Below are positions 51,877-62,400 of a DNA stretch of 64,000 nucleotides, piece by piece. Within the stretch, counting starts at the first letter, position 1, and each line of letters opens with the position of its first letter. Made by a program: the position numbers and the translations under genes. The notes below the pieces were generated by a model that was not told where the DNA came from, made no database searches, and saw nothing but the letters and a program-made list of their open reading frames with translations. This stretch comes from Mesostigma viride (Eukaryota > Streptophyta > Mesostigmatophyceae > Mesostigmatales > Mesostigmataceae). The DNA is taken from NCBI GenBank assembly GCA_009746045.1, contig RPFO01000089.1, positions 915,364-979,363 of the forward strand, written 5' to 3'.

Positions 51877-53783
51877 CGGGACCTAGTGCACGTAGTGACT
51901 CACCTCCTGTGCTAGCCACGGATAATGTGGGAGGCCCGCCTAGCGTGGCCTCGCCGGAGGGTCAGGGTCCTGCCCATGCGCCTCGCCCACCTAGGGACCT
52001 GGCTTCAACGGTCACGGCCTTGTGGCGTGCTCAGGCGCTTAAAGCGAAAGCTGCATCAGGGGTGGCTCAGGTCAAAACTCTCTCACAGGGGGTCAGGCCG
52101 GTTAAGTCAGCCTTGTTTCCTACGTGTAGACCGTGGCAGCTGGTGGCTGTGGACACGCAAGCATCCGTGTCTATTATCTCTCGTCGGGCAGCCACCCTGT
52201 ATCCAGTGCTAGAGTCGCCGTACAAATCGGTGACCGACTTTGCAGGCACTTCGGCATATCAAGTTACCGGGATGGTGGTGCTGCCGGTGTTGGGCATTGA
52301 CACGCCGTTTCACGTCGTGGATGGCTACGAGGATGTGGCCTTGCTGGGCGAACCTTTCGTATCATACCCGGGGTTCTCAGTGTCCGCTGACTTGCTGTCA
52401 GTCGCGGGGGTGGGCAGCATCCCGCTTCGCGAGTACCACGCTCCATTGGGGGTGGTGGTCGGGCAGCCCGGCGTCGTGCGGCGCTTACCGATGGCGGCGT
52501 TTTCCACACCGCCGCTCGTCCAGTCCATCATTCAGCCTCAGGATTGGCACCCGCGCAGCTTCGGCCTCCACTCACACTCACTGGCGGCGGATAGCCCTGT
52601 GACGTGGGAGCAACTTGTCCTGGACTGTCAAGATCCTCTCAAGTTTGCTTTGTGGCGCGACGCGTTCATTCGAGCCAAGGAGCAGTGGCGAGAGCGCGAG
52701 GTCTACCGAGGATTGGAGAGTGTGCCAGCCGGGGCCACGCGGTTGCGGTTGAAGTTCGTGCTCACCTACAAGCCGGACGAGACCAACTCTTCGGTGGTGT
52801 TCCGGGTAAGGCCCGTGGTCACGGAGACGAAGGGGTCCTCCCCGCTGGATGCCAAGGATCTTTATACCCCTGGGCTCAACCATGTTTCGCATCGGCTACT
52901 GACGGTCATCTACTTGGGCAAGCGGAACGCGGGCAAGGACTACGGGATGTGGTGCGGTGACTTTCAGCGGGCATTCCTCCACAGCGACGCTGGGGTCGCG
53001 CAGCAAACATGGCAAGGCACCCGCTACGTGGTGAAGGTCCCGGTGGTCTGGCAGGATGGCACCATTGGCAGCGAGTATATCGAGCTGTTGACAGGGGTGG
53101 AGGGGCTGCAGAGCTCTCCCATCATCTTCCGCATTTCCGCGGAGGAGGTCTTGCAGAGCTTAGGGGCCACGTACCATCGCGCGGATCCTAACTTCTTTGT
53201 GGTCCCCACCGGCGTCCCTGGCGAGCCAGCCCTCTTCGTGTGGCATGGCGATGACTTCAAGCTGGTGGCACCTCGCACCTTTGCTACCCAGTTTCTTGCT
53301 GCAGTGGCGGCTAAGTTTCCCCTGGGCAGGGCGGTGGATCATGAGGAGGGTAAACCCGTGGTGTTTTGCGGCGTGCAGTCTACGTTGCAGCGGGATTCGC
53401 GTTCTGGCGAATGGGTCATGCACATGCAGGATAGCCGCAACTATGTGGTTGACCTGCTGGCCGACCTCCCGTCCCCGCTGTTGGCAACCCATGGGCCCTC
53501 GGTTAAGGGCAAGCTCGGGTGGTTGGCGGACACGGTGGCACCTGATTTGGCAGTGCTCGCTCGCCTGCCCGATGATGTGCTGGAAGGACTAGGGTCCATT
53601 CATGTTCGGCGGCAGCTGGCCATGACGCCCGGCATTGTGCTTCGTGGGCTCGATTGCTCACAGCCGGTGCACCTCGAGATAGTGACGGATGCTAATCTAG
53701 AGACGCGCACAGTCAGCCAAGTGCGGGCCCGCATGGGGGCACTGTTCTTTATCAGCAATGAGGGCAGCCTGGCATGTTGTTAG
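51843..53783 (+). CDS. copia C PR-like domain, reverse transcriptase, RNase H start
   Basis: The 646-codon ORF is -1 relative to Gag-INT and overlaps it by 34 bases. After a disordered linker comes the PR-like domain: VAVDTQASVSIISRRAATLY, then VVLPVLGIDTPFHVVDGYED and LLGEPFVSYPGFSVS. RT follows: LRLKFVLTYKPDE, then CGDFQRAFLHSDAG, then LLTGVEGLQSSPIIF and VWHGDDFKLV (HGDD at 53243-53254). RNase H begins VTDANLETRTVSQVRARMG and is cut by a frameshift near 53780. Confidence 0.88.
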   Translation: MDGWDEDGVGLTGPSARSDSPPVLATDNVGGPPSVASPEGQGPAHAPRPPRDLASTVTALWRAQALKAKAASGVAQVKTLSQGVRPVKSALFPTCRPWQLVAVDTQASVSIISRRAATLYPVLESPYKSVTDFAGTSAYQVTGMVVLPVLGIDTPFHVVDGYEDVALLGEPFVSYPGFSVSADLLSVAGVGSIPLREYHAPLGVVVGQPGVVRRLPMAAFSTPPLVQSIIQPQDWHPRSFGLHSHSLAADSPVTWEQLVLDCQDPLKFALWRDAFIRAKEQWREREVYRGLESVPAGATRLRLKFVLTYKPDETNSSVVFRVRPVVTETKGSSPLDAKDLYTPGLNHVSHRLLTVIYLGKRNAGKDYGMWCGDFQRAFLHSDAGVAQQTWQGTRYVVKVPVVWQDGTIGSEYIELLTGVEGLQSSPIIFRISAEEVLQSLGATYHRADPNFFVVPTGVPGEPALFVWHGDDFKLVAPRTFATQFLAAVAAKFPLGRAVDHEEGKPVVFCGVQSTLQRDSRSGEWVMHMQDSRNYVVDLLADLPSPLLATHGPSVKGKLGWLADTVAPDLAVLARLPDDVLEGLGSIHVRRQLAMTPGIVLRGLDCSQPVHLEIVTDANLETRTVSQVRARMGALFFISNEGSLACC

Positions 53784-54160
53784 ATTGGTACTCGCGCTTG
53801 CACAGCCGCATTGCCACTAGCCCCAACACGGCTGAATGCCGGGGCATTGTTTCAGCTATCTCACATGGCATGTGGCTGCGGTACTTGCTGGGTTGGGTAT
53901 TTGGCTCGTGTGGGTTCACTCTTCACTGGACTAGCACGGTGCACACTGACTCACAAAGTTGTTTGGCCTTCCTTGACAATCCCTATGCGCGGTCACAGGA
54001 CGTTGATTACCTCGTACTCGCTGAGGCGGCCTCCTGCGTCACGCGTCTCCAGCACATCGCGGATGAACTCAATCCCGCGGATGCACTCACCAAGGAGGCG
54101 CGGGAGGCTGCCCCGCAGTACGCAGTGTTGCGCAAGCGCATGACGATGCAACACCCGTGA
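53774..54160 (+). CDS. copia C RNase H, C-terminal part
   Basis: Continues DWYSRLHSRIATS, then NTAECRGIVSAI, HTDSQSCLAFL and NPADALTKEARE in the -1 frame. B keeps this region in frame with its RT thumb, so the shift here is probably a mutation. Confidence 0.8.
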   Translation: MLLDWYSRLHSRIATSPNTAECRGIVSAISHGMWLRYLLGWVFGSCGFTLHWTSTVHTDSQSCLAFLDNPYARSQDVDYLVLAEAASCVTRLQHIADELNPADALTKEAREAAPQYAVLRKRMTMQHP

Positions 54161-54537
54161 GCCACACAGGGTTACGGCTCGGGCGCTTTATGAATACAGC
54201 CATAACTCACCCTGTGTTGCTAGCATTCACGAATATCATGGTGGTAGTTTTTTTGCTTGTCCTGACCATACCCTAGCCACGTTGGACGGTGCCTTGGGCC
54301 CGTCGGCGGGTCACTGGTCCTAATAAATGGGTCACCTTTTGTCTGGTGGCATAGTTGTTTTTTTCTCGATACTTATTACATCACTATTCATGTGTGATCA
54401 CAAGGGCGCGGGTCGATACCGTGGTGATTTTGACGGCCTTGAGGCCCCCTTGAGTTCCCTACCTTAGAGGGTTTTGTATGGTCTGCATTTGATGTAATTA
54501 TTTTGATAATTAATCAAAGAACAAAAGAGTATGTCGG

Positions 54538-54887
54538 AGTTGAGTAACTCTAGAGCCCTAGGATCTGGCTCTAAGTTCCCCATGTCCGTCCGCACGCCTT
54601 CCGCTAGCGTCCGCTCAGCCGCCGGCTATAATCCGGCGGTCCGATGCGGTCGACCGGTCTAAGGGCGGCGCCTAGTAGGGCCGGCGCCACCTAGGCCCCA
54701 GTCCGGGGCCTTATCCGGGTCGGTACGGACAGCTAGCCTGTCCCACGGTTACGGCTAACCGTATAGGCTTTGCTGGCTAAGACATAAACCAGTGGTTGGC
54801 CAGCTCCGACAGCAGTTCTCTGTGTTCATCTTCTCACAAGCTCAACGTGACCGACCGCCATAGCTTAGCCGGTCTGGGGCTTTAACT
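54538..54887 (+). repeat. copia C 3' LTR
   Basis: Preceded by purine-rich CAAAGAACAAAAGAG, the likely polypurine tract. Confidence 0.93.
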
Positions 54888-55085
54888 AGTCAGTACTTAG
54901 AGTGGTGTAGGGGACGTAGGGAGGCCTCTTTTCAGCTCCCACCCCCCCACCCACGCTGCTAAGAGGGGCAACACCTTGTGTTTGAGTATGCTGGGCCCCC
55001 AGCATGGTGCTACAATAACCAACTTGATAATGATGTGCACTGAGTTTGAAGGTGTGGTATAGGCTGTCCGTATAAAGCCTAGCAC
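54888..55085 (+). repeat. dispersed repeat family D, copy 3, right half
   Basis: AGTGGTGTAGGGGACGTAGG and GCTGGGCCCCCAGCATGGTG match copy 1, including the segment missing in copy 2. Confidence 0.72.
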
Positions 55086-55094
55086 ACAAAAATG

Positions 55095-55145
55095 TATTAA
55101 TTAATTAATTAATTAATAGACACGTGACTGCGTCACGTGTAACCA
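55095..55145 (-). mobile_element. extreme 5'-truncated LINE end with (TTAA)n tail
   Basis: On the minus strand CACGTGACGCAGTCACGTGT plus CTA and six TTAA units repeats the 3' end of the LINE at 26900-26940. It sits directly after family D copy 3. Confidence 0.6.
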
Positions 55146-55182
55146 GCGGGGATATGTTACAATTTAATTTAATTTACTTTAA

Positions 55183-55690
55183 GGGGAGGTGGCACCCCAA
55201 AACCCTAAATTGACCTATGCTAATATCACTTGAAATTCATTTGCACAGTGCTAAGTTATGATTGGGGGCACTTAATAACATGTTTGGTGAGTTGTCCATG
55301 CAATCGTTGGGCCGGTACTACCCCCATATACACGCCAATAATGCGCTATAAATAGCAGCAAAAGACACTAATTAGGGCTGTTAATGCCCCAGCCAATGCA
55401 CACATTTGTTTGCAAAACTGTACGCAGCGCTTATAGTTCCCTGAGTTTGTAGCTTGCTGAGCTATTTACATCATGGAAAGGGCAAAACCTCGAACAGCTA
55501 TTAATTTCCCCGCAAAATGACCCTATTTTTACCGGACATTGGGAATAACTTATTACTACTATAAACACATCCAAAAAATGCTTTGATATGCAGCAAAAAT
55601 CCGTCTAACAGGGGGACAATTGTGTTCCAAGTTTCCCCCAAGTTTCCCACAGTCCTGGTTGAATATATAAGCACAAAGTCTGTCTAGCGG
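55183..55690 (+). mobile_element. piggyBac-like element, second copy, left part
   Basis: After TTAA (55179-55182) the sequence follows the left 450 bp of the 16471 element almost base for base (GGGGAGGTGGCACCCCAAAA, GCTAAGTTATGATTGGGGGC). Homology fades near 55620 and no right end is seen. Confidence 0.7.
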
Positions 55691-56297
55691 GGGAATCTGT
55701 CCGACGTGATCAAAAAGAGCGCGATGAAATGAAAGAAAGCTGAGGACAGTGTCAACCGTTACAGTAAACTCAAAAGGATAGTGGTGGACTATGCAGGCCG
55801 AAGCCTATGCAAGGAACGCCAACGGGTGGTCACGACATTGGTTTATAATCTCAAATGCGACTTTGATTTATAATAATCTGCCATGTTTAATTTAGGAATC
55901 TGCCACGGTTTTACTGTCCGTCATTTTCATCCAGAAACCTTTTTCAGCCGACCGTCTAATTAAAGTTTGATCGTCTATGGTCTTGATTTCAGTCCTTGTT
56001 TCAGCGTTGCCTATGCATCTTGTGTGCAGGCAGAAGGCCATGCAAGGCGAGGTGGACGTGGACGAGGCTCATGCAAGATGAAGATGACGCGGTCGATGAC
56101 GTCGGGGAGACTTTGTACCTTTCTAGTCAGCATTTAGCAAGACACCGAGCATTAAAACTAGGGAGGGTACAAAGCGCCACAAGACCAAGTTTTCTGGCAT
56201 GTTTGGGTACCCCTGAAATCGGATGAATGGTTCGACATTTTGGATGAACATTGTATTGACGAAGAAGATAAAGGAAAAAGAAGGAGATAGATCGAGT
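55691..56297. other. no gene recognised
   Basis: Short frames only; the sequence near 56040-56110 is coding-like (GEVDVDEAHARxR in broken frames) but cannot be assigned. Confidence 0.35.
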
Positions 56298-56862
56298 TGT
56301 TACGTCGCGTAACAACCTGCTGTAGTTACGGCCGTAAATTTAGGACTTACGTTTCAGTGGCCTCAGCTATGTAGTTGGTACGGTCTGTGTTGTTGACTGT
56401 GAGCCTTACTACGCCTACGTCAGTAGTTAGTACCTGTTGTGGCCAGTGTTCACTGGGCCTTTGTTGTATGGTACTGTAGTCTAGTGTATCGGTGCCTCAG
56501 CGCTGCACCGCATACTTTAGGAGTGGTCCTTATTATCCTTTGTGTAGATGTAGTGGACCAGCATGGTTCCTGCGTGCGAGGGCCAGGTCGGCCCGAGCGT
56601 ACCTGACCGTTAGTGGTCATTTATGCACGTCCTACCCCTTGTGGTGGCACTCGGCGTGTGTTATGATTTGTAATACATATTAGCTTGGGTCATGGCTGTT
56701 TAGGTGTTTCCTTCCTATTCCTGAATTGAATGATTGGTCACGGCATCAGTGGTTGATGGCATATTATAGTTATACATATGTAAATGCCTTGATATCTGAT
56801 TCGTCGCCGGTCCGACTTTCGCACAGGGTAGTTCCTCATCCGGCGGCCTCACTAGTTTGACT
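56298..56862 (+). repeat. LTR-like segment related to 6213-6783
   Basis: Starts with the palindrome TGTTACGTCGCGTAACA and follows the left solo LTR through GTAGTTACGG, GTGGTCCTTATTATCCTTTG, GCGAGGGCCAGGTCGGCCCG and CCTCACTAGTTT. The 3' CGTAACA end is not present. Confidence 0.65.
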
Positions 56863-56865
56863 ACC

Positions 56866-58015
56866 ATGCTCTGGAGCCGGAGATCGCCCCGGCTGTTCGG
56901 AGCGCCTTATTTACGGCGCCATGGTACGGTCCGGACCCCCAGGACCCTGCTGTACTCAACCTGCCCTCCTATGACAACGCGGGAGTGTACGTCTCCTTGG
57001 GTGTGGCCCGGAAGTCCTGCCCTGGTCTGCAGCAGATCGAGGCGGTGCTGAACGGGCCGCGTATTTTCGCCTACCTGTCTACACCGGTCTACCGAGAGCG
57101 CATCCGGGTTGTCTTTTGGTGTTAATTCCGGAGGACTCAGAGGTCATGTTCGACGGTGAGCCTTGCGACCTCCAGCGAGCTGTCGAATATATGTAGTACG
57201 CAGATGACCAGTTTGCCGCGACTTAAATCGTCGTTGGAGCCTCCGGCGGTGGCTACGGAGGTCCTATCGGCCCTACCTCTTACGGACGTCCCGGAGGATG
57301 CGCTCGTGCCATCCCGTGACCAAGCGTCGGTGTCCTACGACTCGGCCACGCCGTCGCCTCGGACGGCTAGCCCAGTGGACGACCCGCCTACCCCTGTACC
57401 GGCGTCACCGCTGACCGTTCCTGTCCCCGCCACGCGAGAATCGGACCCGGTCGTCGCTGCGTTGGCCGAGTCTATGCAGGAGATGCGCGCCCAGATGCAG
57501 GTACTTACGTCTGCCTTCTTGGCTACTGGTGCGACTGCACCGGCTGTGACATTACCAGCTGCTGTGGCGACCCCGACCGTTGCGGTTGCTGTGCCTGCCG
57601 CTGTTGCGCCTGCCGCCGCGCCTGCTATGTAGTGCCGCTGTCGCGCCCGCGCTCGAGGTCGTCGCCCCTACCGCCGCTGTTGTCGCGTCTACTCGCGAGG
57701 AGCCTGCGCCTGCTCGTGCTGCGGTTGCACCTACGCGCGCTGTCGTCGCTCCTACCTGTGCTGTCGGCGCTCCGGTGCGCAACCCAGTGGTGTCCTCCGG
57801 TTTGGTTGCTGAGCCGCTGCCAGTGGTTCCGCCGCCGGCTTCTGGTGGACCCCCTTCTACGTCTACGCTGCCGCCTAGTGGTGGTGTCCTACCGCCGGCT
57901 GTGTCGGCCAAGTTGATGGTGGACCAGGCCCGCTTAATTGAGCGTCGTCGTGGGTCAGCGCTCCCTGTTCGCGAAGCTGAACGAGTTGCCATTTCTCAGA
58001 CGGGGTTGTCGACCG
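56866..58015 (+). pseudogene. retroelement gag-like relic
   Basis: Joined across a frameshift near 57120 and a TAG near 57199 the reading is protein-like: YHALEPEIAPAVRSALF, then PSYDNAGVYVSLGVARK, VFDG-type MFDGEPCDLQRAVEYM and YADDQFAAT. A Pro/Ala/Val-rich tail with a short helix (VAALAESMQEMRAQMQVLTS) follows, in two frames, up to the insertion at 58021. No zinc knuckle or Pol follows. Confidence 0.5.
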
Positions 58016-58020
58016 TCGAA

Positions 58021-58229
58021 GTGGACGCAGTTCGATGGACCCAGTTCTTTTTTTCTTTTTTTTTTTTGAAGAGCATAAAAGTTATGGGGAATGAAAAGCC
58101 ATCCCTTACGTCACCCCATGATGATGACCCCATGATCATCATATGCATACCCCCACCCGTATACCCCCTTTCAAAAAAACCCTCCCCTCCAAAAAAAAAT
58201 TTCAACTGCGTCCATCGAACTGCGTCCAC
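58021..58229. mobile_element. 209-bp MITE-like element with 26-bp inverted repeats
   Basis: GTGGACGCAGTTCGATGGAC at the left is mirrored at the right end with one mismatch over 26 bp. Each arm is itself a duplicated GGACGCAGTT. The interior is AT-rich and short. The flanks show no clear target duplication. Confidence 0.7.
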
Positions 58230-58590
58230 CGTCACCCCTACTCCCGGCCCTCCCGCCCCGCGAGTGAAGTCGTCACCCCCTCGCGGCCCTTTCCCGCCCC
58301 CCCACGGTGGACGGACTTCGGGACCGAGTTCCATCCATCACCTCCCCTCCCGGCCCCGCCGCGCCCCCTTCCTCGCGCACCCGCGCCCGCGGTGGACCCA
58401 GTTCGCCCGAGCCGGTCCACCGCCACCCGGCCCGCTCGCCTATCGAGCACGGTAAATTATCTCCGCCTACCCTGACGACCGCGCCGGACCGCGAGCCGCG
58501 AGCACCGACAGCAAATGGGCTCGCGCAAATGGGGAATGCAAGAATTAATTCCACATTTATGCGTACACTAGGAAGTCGGCGGAAATTCGC
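58230..58590. other. C-rich sequence, no gene recognised
   Basis: The plus frame from the gag relic stays open (Pro/Arg-rich) to 58455, but no domain is seen. GTGGACCCAGTTCG at 58391 is another copy of the MITE end motif. Confidence 0.35.
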
Positions 58591-58593
58591 ACT

Positions 58594-58965
58594 GAGATTT
58601 CTTGAGATTGTCCTGAGTTTTTTTTTTAGAAATCCTGAGAAATCCTGAGAAATCCTGAGATGTCTTGAGAATGTCTTGAGAATGTCTTGAGATTAATCTT
58701 GAGTTTTCCTGAGATTGTCCTGATTTTTCCTGATTTTTTCGTCTTCACAAAATCTGGTAAGTGCACACCTTGGGTCCTGAGATTTCTGGTGAAAAACTCT
58801 GGTCTTGAGATTTTGACTTTGTAGTGAAAATCTCAGGACAAAATCTCAGGACAATCTCAGGACAATCTCAGGACAATCTCAGGACAAAAAACGAGTAGAA
58901 TCTCAAGAACATCTCAGGACAATCTCAGGACAAAAAAACGAGTAGAATCTCAAGAAAATCAAGAA
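58594..58965. repeat. foldback cluster of CCTGAGATT / AATCTCAGG motifs
   Basis: The left arm (to about 58760) has over ten copies of TCCTGAGA or TCTTGAGA in one orientation. The right arm (from about 58815) has about ten TCTCAGGACAA or TCTCAAGAA in the other. The arms can pair in many registers around a central spacer. Confidence 0.8.
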
Positions 58966-59491
58966 CATGCACAGGCGAATTCTCCAGCCATTCTGGGACA
59001 AAAAAATGGTGTTATCAGGGACCGTCAGAAATACAACAATGCAAGATGATTACAACAGGGGCATGACTCACAATCAGTGCATTTATTACATTGATAAATA
59101 TCATGTTACAGCTTGCATACATCATCCACAGCAAACATGCTGTCAACTGACAGTCGTAGTCATCTCTTGATGAAAGGGAAAAACTGATTCATTCTTGGAA
59201 TCAGGGAAGTTTGTGTACATCTTCACACAATTCTTCACGAGAAGAGTTCTCATGCCTCTCCCATACTGTTCAGAGTCCGCATGTTTCGTTCTACGTCTTC
59301 CTGCACGTAGGAGCACAATTAAGAAGGACAAAGCAGCAAGGCAGGGCCAGAATCAGAAAGGCTGCAGGATGTGCAAATGTACACCAAGTCCAAAATGACG
59401 AGACAGTAAAAAATCGCGCTCGTACACGAGACAAATGCTTTGTAGTGCAAAAAAATGGAATCCTGTGCACCCTGATCGTGAAAACTTACAG

Positions 59492-62400
59492 CTATTCCAA
59501 AACTGGCTGGACTCGGTTTGATGCCATGCCTTCTGCCTTCTGGCCATTCAGCAGCTCGCAGTGTTTTGCTTGTGCCGCGCTGTCCGGGGTATTTTCCTGC
59601 ACGCAAACAGCAGAAATTTGGACCATTGGGTTGCGCAAGTAGTCAGAAAAAGAATACACAACAAAACCGCAATGCAAACTAATCAAGGCATCCACAATTA
59701 TAAAGATGGTAACATTTCCGTATCTGAGGAGCTGCGGAACTTACACATGGGATTGGTAGGCTTGAGCAGGATTCTGTCGGTGCAGATCTCTCCGCTTGTT
59801 TGTTGATGATGGCGTTCTTCTCGTTGAGCTCCTCTTGCATTTTTTTCAACTGCAACATCATGTTGGCAAGCCCGAATTCCACCGATGACTCTGGTCCTCC
59901 CGTGGAGGGTGGCAGTGGGGCCGGAGGGGCTGGCACGGCCGTGGAGGGTGGCAGTGGGGCCGGAGGGGCTGGCACGGCCGTGGAGGGTGGCAGTGGGGCC
60001 GGAGGGGCTGGCACGGCCGTGGAGGGTGGCAGTGGGGCCGGAGGGGCTGGCACGGCCGTGGAGGGTGGCAGCTGTGGGGCCAGAGGGGCTGGCACGGCCG
60101 TGGAGGGTGGCAGTGGGGCCAGAGGGGCTGGCACGGCCGGGGAGGGTAGCAGTGGGGCTGGCACATCCGGGGGGGGAGGCACTTGACTCGTGTTCGTTTC
60201 TTCTGCCTTTCCAGGCAGGTCGTTCACCGTAACATTGCCCAACATCACCCATGAGAGCTCGCCAGACCCCTCCTCACCGTAGTGCAATTTCCTCAGATCA
60301 AAGCAATACCTTGATTCTGGCTCATCCCCGTTAGGAAACGCAAGCGTCCACGGGGACTTGTTCCGTGGCTTGACCATAGCAATGCGGCCCGTACATCCCA
60401 CACCAACTCATCCCCCAATCTCAGCAGCTTGCGCGCCTTCAGCAACCATTTTTGAGCTATGATGGTGCCAACCGGTACGGTGGTCGTTGTCACCTCTGTT
60501 GGAAGAGGCAACACGGTGGCCTGAGGGAGCACCTGCTTGATGTAGTGCATCAACCCCAGATCTGAAGGTGGTGGGCACTGAGCACGTGTCTTAGGTGCTG
60601 TTGGCGGCTGTGGAAGGATGGCAATGTTCTCTTCTAGTAGAGGCTGCGGCGATGGCAGGACTGGATCCTTTGTTGCAGATGGGGACTTGGTCTCTGTTGA
60701 TCCGCGCCGGGCCTTGGAAACTGGCGCTGGTGTCATGCCCTTCCTCTTTGAAGAAGCCTGCGAAGGCACTGCACACATCAATTGCAAAAGAGAGACTTTG
60801 TTGGGATCATATAAACAAACAGGGAATGCATTTACAAATGGGAAACGGGGAAGCTGCTGGTGAATGGGGTTTATGTATGCTATGGTGGCAAACGAACATA
60901 GCAAGGTCTTAATAAGGTTGAGCGAAAAGAAGATTAGAGTGCATCGTCAGTGCAGAAACTGAGATACTTGCTAAGTAAAATACAGGTATGCCAATGCAAA
61001 AAGAGACAAGAATAAAACAACCCAGATTGGAAGTGATCTGATATTACTTACAGGGAATGGCCTGCTGCACGGGCGAAGTAGAGCTGACCACCGGAAACAG
61101 CGTCACAGGTCCATCACGAGCAGCCCCCGGAGTGGGCGCACAACCGGCCACCAGCATGGATTCCAGGGCTGGGCCGGGCTTTGGCCGGGCTTCTGATGCA
61201 TCCACCCGGCAGGGCTGGGGCAGGGCCTTTGAATCGATACATGGAGACTCACATGCGAGCAGAAGCGATAAATTCTTCGAATAGTGGGGCTTCACATGTG
61301 GACCTGGTTCAGGTGCCAGGATGGGCACCAGAGGAACCTGTGCAGGCGCCAGCACCGGCGTCAATGTCCCAGCCAGGTCCACGGCTGGATGAAAAAGGAA
61401 AGACACATGCAATTAAAGAAGTCAAAATTCAGCTTGAATGAAACACAAAGAAAATCGGGGTTCTTTGAACGGAGTTTCTTCTATACGTGAATGCGGGAAC
61501 AAGAGGCCGCTGGATGAGCGGCTTATAGGTCGTAGTGTTTACTCGTAGCTGTTTGGCTAGAGCTTTTGTGATTAGTAGATGCAATATAGTGCATGGTTGA
61601 AAAATGAATTAAATAAAATGTGCGTTCCGCGCTTGGGTTGATTATACCCGGGCGGAACGGGGCGTGAGGTGCAGTGCCCCTGAAAAGAACAACCTACGCA
61701 TACTACTACAACCTACGCATACTAGCCGTGCAGATTCGGGATATTCTACCCCCGGTCTGTACGGTTAGCGTCTTACTAGCATCCACTAAACATAAGGGTT
61801 TAATGACGTCAGTTAGCTAGGGATAAGGGAGGTTTTGCGACTAAAAGCCGCTCTGGCTGGTTTTGTCGGCCTCTTTCTTTGCTCGTTGTCGTTGCGGCGG
61901 CAGCCGCAGCTATGGGTGCTGCGGAGCAAAATCCCAAAAGCACTGGTTGCACTGGCCACTTGGCCAGTGGTGAGACTTCCAGTTGTTAACCGGCCAGGCG
62001 TAGTTCCTCGCTCGGTTAACTAAAAGAAAAGAAAATGATTACCTCCGGTCCGCACCTTTTCCCCAGCTTGGGGTCTTTGGTGGGCCGGATGCCGTGACAG
62101 GTGCTCAACTGTCGCTTGGTCGGCCCAGTGCGCGAGCTGGTGCTCCGTACCTGGGGATGCTTGCACCCCGGGTTGGAGCCGGATGGCTGGCACTGGCGAC
62201 CCGTGTCTCGGTCCGCGGCCTGCGGCTTTTTCTTCGGAAATTGCTGCTGGCCAGCAAACTTTGCAATTGCCTTCCGCCGAGGGGGGGTGGTTGGGGCTGG
62301 GGACGGCGATGGGAAAAGCGCCTAAGCTAGAAATTTTTTCCCCACGCATAGAAACCTCGGGGGGAATGCGGTCTTGGCTGAACGGACTCTCGTTCAGCCA

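Larger units (their letters stand above)
48729..54887 (+). mobile_element. Ty1/copia-like element C
   Basis: LTRs at 48729-49073 and 54538-54887 differ by about nine substitutions and a 3-bp indel. The target duplication AGTCA is exact (48724-48728 and 54888-54892). LTR ends are AGTTG...TAACT. The interior encodes a continuous Gag-INT ORF and a PR-RT-RH ORF in the -1 frame, plus a shift in RNase H. It is inserted in family D copy 3. Confidence 0.95.
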
